Positions 55,890-64,000 of a stretch of 64,000 bases of DNA are shown here, piece by piece. Origin of the DNA: Torymus aiolomorphi (Eukaryota; Arthropoda; Insecta; Hymenoptera; Torymidae). Position 1 is the stretch's first letter. The number at the start of each line of letters is the position of its first letter. The notes under the pieces were generated by a model. It was not told where the DNA came from. It searched no databases and saw only the letters and a list, made by a program, of their open reading frames with translations. The DNA lies in the NCBI GenBank assembly GCA_036365515.1, contig CM070877.1:61785475-61849474 (forward strand), written 5' to 3'. The position numbers were made by a program, and so were the translations under genes.

Positions 55890-56930
55890 AGTTTCTTGAA
55901 GGTGGGATTCCTTAACATTAACTCACGTTGGCCTTATCTAGAGAGTTCCGCCTCTGTCTGGTTGAGGATATCTCCTATTACTTCTTCGGCATAGCCAAAT
56001 CATGGCTGGGTTCTATTGTTCGATGTCAGCCTCATTCAGATTAAGGGCTACTCGACAGGATCGGAATATAAATGGGGATGGAGTTGCCCTGTATGTGCAA
56101 AATGATTTAAACAACACAGGCCTATAGTTCTCCAACACTCTGCAACCTCGAAGGCCATCTGTCCATGACTATCTATTTTGTCGCAAACAACAGGGCACGA
56201 CTTTCCCAATATTGATCGGTGTTATTTATAGACCACCTCACATTTCGATGCAAAAAGACACCGATCTCTTCGATATCTTCAGAGATTATACCAGTGAGTA
56301 GAGCCACAAATTTATCATGGGGGACCTGAATAGGCACTTGTCGTTGTCATCCGACGCAGACGCGAGTACCATCAGAAATACATGGCCCAACACACCACAA
56401 GACTCCAACTTCTCATTCTTTGATAGACTGAATTATGACAGACGAAAACGATTAAGTGCTGAACTGCCGGAATCAATGCTTCCCCAGTTTCGGCAAAACA
56501 CGACTATCTCCTGCAAGAGACTTTTTCTCCTGTAGGAATTTTAAGAACATTTTAAGACTGCGTAAGTATGAATTCCATTGAATCTGATTTGGAGGGAGCC
56601 TTAGAAAATTTGAATATTAACTTAAACTTTGCCATTGATAAATTACCTCCTTTCAAAATAGTAAATCTACAAAAAAATAGACTCCTTCGTTTGGTCATAA
56701 GTTGGGGCACGTAGTCGACAAACGTAATGCTACCCATAAACGCTACAAACGGACTGGCCATGCAGCGTTACTCGACGAGTTTCGACGACTTAGTAATGAA
56801 GTCGACGGGCGCATCTCTTGTGAGATTCTCTTGCTGCTAACAAGGATATTTAAAAGAAAATGTGCAATCTCGGCCTCCTACCAAAGCGAAAAGAGGAAGA
56901 CCTTCATGGTTTTACGCCACCATAATTAAA
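55890..56930 (+). pseudogene. LINE ORF2 endonuclease domain, broken
   Basis: Read across frames: VGFLNINSRWPYLESS, then ISYYFFGIAKSWLGS (substrate-binding region), LIQIKGYS, GDGVALYVQNDLN, and 56217 onward GVIYRPPHISMQKDTDLFDI. A stop follows, then HKFIMGDLNRHLSLSSDA (the catalytic GDxN motif; ORF 56317-56535). Next is the pre-RT linker HKRYKRTGHAALLDEFRRLS (56702-56929). These are the standard apurinic/apyrimidinic-type endonuclease blocks of I/Jockey/R1-like LINEs. No RT follows. Confidence 0.75.
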
Positions 56931-57000
56931 CACACACTTTGCCGGCATGTCTCTGCCCCCGTTCAAAACATCTAGGGTATAATGGAATTTATTCTGCCTG

Positions 57001-58745
57001 CTAGTGAGGATGGCTTTTCATTTCATCCTGTAGACCCACACGTCTTTCCTGGTTCGGTCGCACCTCATATACGCTTGATCGTTCTTGCATCCCTACTTCC
57101 CACCGCAGACCCTTTACCAGTCGCGGATGACACCCAAAATTGAGAAACGCCGCGGACACCTTTCTCGACGCTTGTGTCATCGTGTTCACCATGTAACGGA
57201 ATTCGTGGATATGCACGTCCCAGTTCTACTGATCTACCCCGACGAATGTTGAAATCATTGCCTTTCTGGTTCGATTGTTACGTTTGACGGGGTTGCTGAG
57301 AATGGTAGAGCAGAGTGGTGATCTGCTGCACCTCGTATTCCTCCAGCATCTCCTGCACTACTTTATTATCAAACACCTTCCCATTATCACTCAATAAATA
57401 TGCTGGAGTTTCCTACCGAAATAGAGTCAGCTCCTCAAAGACTCTGGCCAGCGCCTTGCCATTGGCTTTTCTCAACGGTTTATCCCTAATCAATGTTGTA
57501 AATTCAATGGTAACTCCTCGCCACCGTAGCATAAGCCTTCTCCACCCCTAGAGGATCTGACGATGGAAGACAATGAGCGTCTCTCAACACGCTCTCCCTA
57601 TACGCTCTCGGCACCAACTAACTTCACTTCTCTTCTTTACTCTCTATTGGGTCCAGTAGAGGATCCAGCCGATGCCAGTACCAATTCGCTTCCTCAACTC
57701 TGATACTTGCGTTAAAATCCTGGCATCTCCTCCAGCATCTTCAAGTACCAGGGGACGGTGACCTCTTCAATTCCCGTGGCTTCCATCTGCTCCGCCACTG
57801 CTATGCGCGATAAAGCCTCAGGTCCATGGTCTAAAGCGTGAACAATCTCAACAAGTTCAACTGCTGTTATTGCAACTCCCATCTCACTAATCGTCTCGTG
57901 GGCTCCCTCAAGTTGTATAGCCACTTTACGATACTGTGATCTGTGATCAGGGTGAACTGATATCCCTCTAGGTAAGGTCACAAGTTTGTAATGGTCCATG
58001 ACATCACTAAGCACTCCACTGTATTTGTATAATTTTTCTCGGTCAAAGTGAGAACTCTATTAATATACACAATCAGGTGCTCGGCGTCTTTTCCTTCCTG
58101 CGTGAACACCACCCCTATGGCCTACTTACTCGTCTCCCCACTGCCATTCTAGATGCTTCCTTCATAATTTGACCAGCGGAATCTTTACGGGTGCTTTGTT
58201 TTTGATAAACCTGGCGCATCATCCAGCCATTCCCAAGAATCCAGCACCGAGACCACTTTATCCAGATCTGTCCTTAAGCCCTCTCCTTCTAACAGACACC
58301 CTAAGTACGACACCCTGGAATACCATACCTAGCTTTCTTCTCTGTTTACCTTCATACCCGCCTCTAGCAGCCTCTTCATCACCAACTCTATCCAATAAAG
58401 GTATTCGTCAAACATTTCAGTGGCTGATATCATCGAAGTATCCCGACACGTTAAACTGAAACTCAAGCCCAAACCCAAGCAGTGAGTCAATCAAACGCTC
58501 AAAGGTCATAAGCACGTTCGTCAATCTAGACGGCATCCGATTAAACTGTCATAAGTCCGAGCCTGGTACTGCAAATGCAGTATACTTTCTGCTCGCCGAA
58601 TTCATAGGAATCTGGTGATACGTGTACTTCAAATCTATTTTCGTCAAATAGCGAACCGTTCTTAATTTTTTTCAAGATCGAATCCAAGCTAGAAATAGGG
58701 TAGACGTCTTTCCCCATTACTCTATTCAAATCTCTATAGTCGACA
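57001..58745 (-). pseudogene. Ty3/Gypsy pol remnant: RT, RNase H end, integrase
   Basis: Minus strand. 58745-58541 begins NRVMGKDVYPISSLDSIL (RT), then drifts out of frame where LFTKIDL-type motif A belongs. FNRMPSRLTNVLMTFERLID and YFDDI (active-site YxDD equivalent) follow near 58520-58430. 58014-57712 includes VHPDHRSQYRK and ALDHGPEALSRIAVAE, the end of RNase H (DHxPDALSR). Integrase then appears in pieces: VLRDAHCLPSS, LGVEKAYATVARSYH (zinc-binding region), AYLLSDNGKVFDNKVVQEML (catalytic core), and 57216-57001 FRYMVNTMTQASRKVSAAFL, NFGCHPR. At least six frame breaks. No LTR was identified. Confidence 0.8.
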
Positions 58746-58916
58746 AAAAACCGCTGCTAACTGAATTAGCAGAATGCTTTCTCAAAGAGTATCTTCAATA
58801 TTTTTATGGCATTTTTTTATTGCACATTTAAATTAAAATTTACAGTTTAAAGTTAAAACACTAATATAATCTGCGTTTCATTTAATAGTTTCAAAATACA
58901 GTGGGAATTAAGCGTA

Positions 58917-59270
58917 TTGCAAGAATATGCCGAAAAAGTTATTTACAATTCATATAAATATTATATTTTTCGAAAAAGTTGCTACTTTTTCAAATTCTCA
59001 ATTGTAAGGCAAAAATTGCTAGTAAGTAGTTTTGAAATGCATAATTTAGAAGAAAATAGAATGTACGTTGAGAATATCGGTCTATATTTGAGATATAATG
59101 CCGAAAAAGTTATTTATAATTCATAAAATTATTTAATTTTTGTAAAAAATTACTACTTTTTGAAATCCGCATTTTTAAGTCAAAAATAACTCGTAAGTAG
59201 TTTTAAAAGACATAATTTAGAAGGAAATCGAATATAATTCAAGATATTGGTCTTCATTCGGCATATCTTT
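58917..59270 (+). repeat. 171-bp direct duplication
   Basis: ATGCCGAAAAAGTTATTTA at 58927 is repeated at about 59098, followed in both by ATAATTTAGAAG and an AATATCGGTCT-like end. It lies just outside the left end of the DNA transposon. Confidence 0.7.
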
Positions 59271-60237
59271 AAGAAAATTAAAAAAAAAAATTTTTACAAA
59301 ATTGTTGTTTTCTAAACAAAACCTTAAAGTCATCCATTTGACTCCAAAATATAATCAATTCTATGTTAAGACATACCTAAGGTGCATGCGAAAGTTCAGC
59401 TAATTCCGTCCATTTGTTCAAGAGTTATGCCGGGAACAAAATTTGATTTCATACATACACAAACATACATATATATATATATGTCCGAATCCATCTCAAA
59501 TCAGGTGGCTCGCGTATGCCTATGTCACCGATTATTTTGGGATAAAAGTATTTTTGTTCTCCTCCAAAAATTATTTGACCCGTATATTTTTATTTTTTTG
59601 TTGCAATAAAATTTCCCGCGTTCAGCAATGCCGCAAAATTCCGAGAAAATTCTTACTTAGAAAAAAAATTTTTAATGTAATTTTCAAACGGCTACTGTTT
59701 CAACAGTTTTTTATGCTTTTAAGCGTGTAACACATAATTTTACTCAGTTTTGAGCCCTCTTTCACGTTCTTTATGTTATTTTCAAAAAAAAATAAAAAAT
59801 GCACGAGTTATGCACTTTTTAGAAAAATGCATTTTTCTCGAAAACCCCAATTTTTTTTTTGCACAATTTTCTTATGTCGTGATAGAGGACCTAAATACCT
59901 ATCTAGATGTATTTGTAAGATTCAGAACACTTGCGCTGGGATAGCGATCACTAATGAGATAACACAGAAACAAATTTTTCACGCTTAACGCTTATATATA
60001 GCCAATGATATTACAGTCAATATAGAGATGTTTATCTTTGTGCGTACATATACATGTACGTGCGCCTACTTGTATGAGTTTATGTACTAGTACATTTGTC
60101 CGCTAGATGGATATGGTTTGACTTAACATTTACAAAGAAAAGTTTGGTTTCTGCTATATATCACACATCTCGTCTTATTTAAAACCATCATCTTTTGGAA
60201 AATTATTACATATTTACACCTTATCAACTCAACTACG

Positions 60238-62136
60238 ATGTCTCAATATTACTCAACGGAGAGAATCAAATGTGCAAACTTTTTACACAAGCACAAAAAA
60301 ATTTGTTACAAATCTAGTTTCGTACGTTTCAAACAACTTGAGGATCTTGCTCATTTATTGAAGCACCTCTATCCTAATTTACCTTTGATACCCTCTACAT
60401 ATCTGTGTCAACATTGTTACAATCGTGCTTTAAAATTGGTGAGTAGAACTGACAATGAATTTATAACGGATAATGAAGTTACCGACAACGTAGTTGATAG
60501 AGATGAAGATTTTTTACCAAGTACTCCAGAACGCATCGAAGAATTTAATAATAAAATAAGTACATCTTTCTTAGGTTCCGTATCGTCTCTAAAGAGAAAA
60601 AATCTTATACGTGAAAAATCACTTGAAAATTACGTAAAAAAAAAGAAAAAAATATACTTTCAACATTGTCTAATACCCTTGATGTGAAGTTGAACAATGT
60701 TTATGACGTTTCTATAACAGCAAACGAATCAACTGTATGCCATTGTACAGAATGGATACAAAATCTTGGTTTAGCCTTGCAAAAGTGTTCTACGGTATCA
60801 GAAAAAATAAAAATTCTGACTTTGCTACCCTCATCCTTAACGAAAAATGAAATTTCATCCTTATTTCCAGACATAAAAATGTACATGATAGAAAGAGCGA
60901 AAAATCTTGCATAAGAAAAGGGAGTTTATTCCGAACCAGAAGCATACACAGGCCATCCAATTGATGAAAGGAACGAAAAAATTGTTATGGAATATTATAT
61001 AAATGACGATTTTAATTGTTCAAGACAGAGTCCCAATAAGAGTGACGTTATTATCGTTAAAATAAATGATAAGGAAGAGAAGAAAGTTAAACGTTTTCTT
61101 ACTCGAAGTCTGAAAGCAACGTATAAAGCATTTAAAAATGATTATCCCCAATTGAAAATTGGTAAATCGAAGTTTTATAGTTTGCGACCAACATATGTCT
61201 TACTTTCCCCCATCAAAGAAATTTGTCTCTGTATCTATTGCGCAAATTATGATTTATTTCTTACGAGCTTAATTAATTTCAGAGAGAGTAACTTTACCGA
61301 GTTGGATGAAATTCGGAATTACTATTGATGTTTTAAAACTCCAAGATATAGAAGGCACAGAAGAAATTACATATGCTTTGTGGGATAATGGAAACTTGAT
61401 TAAAAAAACACTGCCAATTTCTGCTTTTAAAGATGAACTTTCGATTTGGACCATGAAGGTTAGTACTCACATGTATGTAAAAAATATACAACGCAAAGCT
61501 ATAAAAGCAGAAAGAGAAAATGCTAAAAAAGACCCACATCATTTACTTCTTCAAATAGACTCCGCTGAAAACTGGGCTGTGATTCATAATAAAGCTGTTC
61601 AAGGAAATCATTGGGTTAATGAACAAATTTCTATTTTCACAGCAGTCTCTTATCAAGGGGATTCGACACAAAGTTTCGCAGCCATAAATGATGACCGAAA
61701 GCATGATTCAGCGTATGCTTTGCTAGCAGTACAAAAAATTATAAAATTCTTGAAAGAAAATTGTTGTGATTCAATTAAAAAAATTACCATCGTATCCGAC
61801 GGCGCCGCTAGTCACTTTAAAAATCGCTTTCAATTAGATGAATTAAAACGAGCACCGTATGATATAAAATGGTTGTTCTCTGCTACTGGGCACGGCAAAG
61901 GAGCTGTAGATGGTGTAGGTGGACTTATAAAGCATTATGCTACTTCGCATAATCTTCGAGAGCCCCTTGAAGAAGCTGTTCAAAACGCAAATGATTTTGC
62001 AATACATGTTCAAAAATATACTGATGTTATTAAAATAATACATTTACGAGATGTTGAAATAGAACAATTCAGAAAAGAAAAAAATATTGATTGGCTTACA
62101 ACTCCAAAGTATCCTGGAATTCAAAAACTCATATGA
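60238..62136 (+). pseudogene. DDE-type transposase (HGKG-x-x-DG-x-GG family), frameshifted and truncated
   Basis: 60238-60687: N-terminal cysteine-bearing domain (IKCANFLHKHKKICYKSS ... YLCQHCYNRAL), probably metal- and DNA-binding. An indel in an A-run near 60645 shifts frame to 60666-60914, with TAA at about 60912. The same frame resumes to 61328 with RFLTRSLKATYKAFKNDYPQ, KIGKSKFYSLRPTYV and CLCIYCANYDLFL. A second shift leads to 61306-62136: LLLQIDSAENWAV (first acidic residue), ITIVSDGAASHFKNRF (second), and FSATGHGKGAVDGVGGLIK. This D ... SDGxASxFKN ... HGKGxxDGxGG order is a transposase type common in insect, cnidarian and fish genomes; I leave the superfamily open. The stop at 62134-62136 is supplied by a MITE. 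Past that MITE, from 62659, the frame continues WVKKTCFDK to a TAG near 62768, about 35 codons. Confidence 0.75.
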
Positions 62137-62658
62137 GGCGTTTCACGTCAACTGTCCCAGCGCGCGCCGCTGGAGCCCCACATCGTGCTATTTCTAACAC
62201 ACGTTTATGATACTAAAATATACTTAAAAAAATTGTTTGATAAGCGTTTTCGACGTATTTTTTCCTCAGCTTTCCAATGGAGTAAGCAGTTTTTCCGAAA
62301 TTTTCAATTTTCACCTTCAAAAAGTACAAATCATGTTATATCGCAAAAAGTGCATTTTTAATATTTTTTTTACCCTCTAGATCGAAAGCTGAGCATTTTT
62401 TACATAGGAAAGGATATTTTTCAAAGAGTGCCCGAGATGTTTTTTGCGAGAAATAGAATGCAAAAGAGTTTTTGAAGATGAAAATGGAAATTTTGAAAAA
62501 ACTACCAACATCATTGGAAAGCTGAGGAAAAAATACGTCGAAAACGCATATCAAACAATTTTTTGAAGTACTTTTTAGTATCATAAACATGATTTAGAAA
62601 TAGCAGATTTTGGGGCTCGCGCGCTGCGCGCTGGGACAGTTGACGTGAAACGCCTCAT
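62135..62658. mobile_element. Palindromic MITE inside the transposase gene
   Basis: TGAGGCGTTTCACGTCAACT at the left is exactly mirrored by AGTTGACGTGAAACGCCTCA at the right. TA on each side is the likely target duplication (ATAT is an alternative reading). Most of the interior is also inverted (TTTTCGACGTATTTTTTCCT and its complement), so the whole 0.5 kb folds on itself. There is no coding capacity. Confidence 0.85.
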
Positions 62659-63425
62659 ATATGGGTTAAAAAAACATGTTTTGATAAAGTACATTGTTTA
62701 ACAGCAAAGACCGCTGATCGTCCGCTTACTGAATTAAGAACAATCAAGCAGAAAACAAAGGTAGTAAAATAGGTACAAAAATAAAAAAAAGGTATAAAAA
62801 TAAAAAATCTAAAAGACGCAAATAAAAAATAAATACATACTTATGTGTACCTGTATATTACATACGCACAAAGATAAATACCTTTATATTGACTCTAATA
62901 TAATTGACTATATATAAGTGTTAAGCGTGAAAAATTTGTTTCTGTGTTATTTCATTAGTGATCGCTATCCCAGTGCAAATGTTCTGAATCTCACAAATAC
63001 ATCTAGATAGGTATTTAGGTCCTCTATCACGACATAAGAAAATTGTGCAAAAAAAAAATTGGGGTTTTCGAGAAAAATGCATTTTTCTAAAAAGTGCATA
63101 ACTCGTGCATTTTTTATTCTTTTTTTTAAATAACATAAAGAACGTGAAAGAGGGCTCAAAACTGAGTAAAATTATCTGTTACACGCTTAAAAGCATAGAA
63201 AACTGGTGAAACAGTAGTCATTTGAAAATTACATTGAAAAATTTTTTTTCTAAGTAAGAATTTTCTCGGTATTTTTCGGTATCGCTGAACGCATGAAATT
63301 TTGATAAAACAAAAAAATAAAAAAATACGTGTCAAATAATTTTTGGAGAAGAACATGAATAGTTTCATTCCAAAATGATAGGTGACATAGGCATACGCAG
63401 ATCACCTGATTTGAGGTGGATTCGG

Positions 63426-64000
63426 CTAATCTGTTTTCTTTAGTTATAAAACATACGAAAAAACTATGGTGACTCATTTTTAAAACTCGTTAATACGTGA
63501 TGGTGGTTTCTCAAAATATAAACTATGGAAAAACGTTTTCAACGTATATAAAATATACTTCCATTCAATAATAGTAGTTTTTGACACTCCGAACACAAAG
63601 TGCCACTTTTATACGTGTATATTTCAAGCATGCGCACAAATGGCACTTCATACACGGAGTGTCAAAAAAATAATCTTCGATACACGCGATAAAAATGTTT
63701 CTCACATGAATGTGATTGTCGCGCAAGAGTCATTTTTGTCGTACTAGTATCGAAAAATAGAGCCTCAAGTGGCCCATTATTGCGCGGCGTGAAATTAGCG
63801 CCCAAATGTAGCGAGGGTAATAATTCACGACGTGTAGTTGGCCACTGAAGGCACTAGAGTCGTAACATATTTTATAGTACGTTTACCTAAATCCGCTGCT
63901 AGCTACGCTCGGGCATTACCGCACGGTACAATAATGGACTGCTTAAGGCACGAATAGGCTTGAAGCGTGGATTTAGGTCACACCATGCTATAAAATGCTC
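63426..64000. other. Right-end sequence with hairpin and CpG-rich block
   Basis: TTTTTGACACTCCG at about 63570 pairs with CGGAGTGTCAAAAA at about 63656, with AAGTGCCACTT/AAATGGCACTT inside: a hairpin of about 97 bp. 63700-64000 is CpG-richer, with no ORF of note, and resembles 48450-48600 in composition. Confidence 0.5.

Larger units (their letters stand above)
54160..56935 (+). mobile_element. LINE with ORF1 and partial ORF2, 3'-truncated
   Basis: ORF1 (about 54435-55850) is followed by an endonuclease-containing ORF2 start (about 55890-56930). The RT domain is missing. The element ends near 56935, where minus-strand Gypsy sequence begins soon after. All frames contain stops or frameshifts. 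Confidence 0.75.
59485..63425. mobile_element. DNA transposon of about 3.9 kb with about 575-bp terminal inverted repeats
   Basis: The left end (59485 to about 60060) and right end (about 62850-63425) are inverted copies. Landmarks: CCGAATCC, CTCAAATCAGGTG, GCGTATGCCTATGTCACC, GAAAATTCTTACTTAG, TGCACGAGTTATGCACTTTT, CTAGATGTATTTGTAAGATT, CACAAAGATAAA. Antiparallel ORFs in the two repeats are mirror images, not genes. A plus-strand transposase gene lies between. No target duplication is visible: the left end abuts an (AT)n tract and the right flank has no match. Confidence 0.85.

Noticed and set aside
59443..59988. Several overlapping ORFs, mirrored at 62921-63477
   Set aside because: They are copies of each other in the terminal inverted repeats of the transposon and have no recognisable domain.

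Overview
The window looks like a repeat-dominated stretch of an insect nuclear genome. A hymenopteran is my best guess; it is inferred from the mix of element families, not from a diagnostic gene. It is AT-rich, with a GC/CpG-richer patch at about 41.8-45.6 kb. It holds eukaryotic retrotransposons and DNA transposons, long foldback palindromes and many microsatellites. I see no prokaryotic operons, no rRNA and no convincing tRNA. The only host-gene candidate is one possible 3' terminal exon at about 48.95-49.13 kb.

Layout. 0.25-3.74 kb: a 92-bp satellite that switches orientation at about 1.08 kb. 4.70-10.0 kb: a Penelope-like element (PLE-A) inserted as two inverted copies inside a 13-bp target duplication. 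Its longer copy is interrupted by an apparently intact irritans-like mariner. 10.46-12.43 kb and 13.7-18.03 kb: two large foldback elements. 19.54-27.48 kb: a nested palindrome of about 7.9 kb with 28-bp subterminal repeats, an inner foldback and a 12-bp minisatellite core. 27.7-28.5 kb: GC-rich repeats around a (TC)n tract. 28.8-39.77 kb: a four-level nest, in which a MITE/foldback family contains a CR1/Jockey-like LINE, which contains PLE-C, which contains PLE-B. 40.8-41.7 kb: a LINE fragment. 41.8-45.6 kb: a possible long LTR followed by Ty3/Gypsy gag-pol debris. 45.65-46.14 kb: remains of a Helitron/Pif1-type helicase. 46.14-48.2 kb: PLE-E, split just before its YVDD motif by PLE-D. 49.37-51.12 kb: PLE-F. 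52.1-53.9 kb and 54.2-56.9 kb: two more LINE fragments. 57.0-58.75 kb: a decayed Gypsy pol on the minus strand. 59.48-63.43 kb: a DDE-type DNA transposon with terminal inverted repeats of about 575 bp; its transposase is broken by frameshifts and by a palindromic MITE that supplies the stop codon.

The most coherent system here is the group of Penelope-like elements. Six families or copies are recognisable from YxDD reverse transcriptase and/or GIY-YIG motifs. Their non-coding tails carry ten copies of a hammerhead-ribozyme-like motif: CUGA(A/U)GA, a helix II hairpin, then GAAAC-GU(C/U), with a helix I in most copies. Several insertions have the same architecture: inverted, outward-pointing tails inside 13-15-bp target-site duplications. 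Almost all reading frames are broken; the mariner transposase is the only full-length intact ORF of a recognised family.
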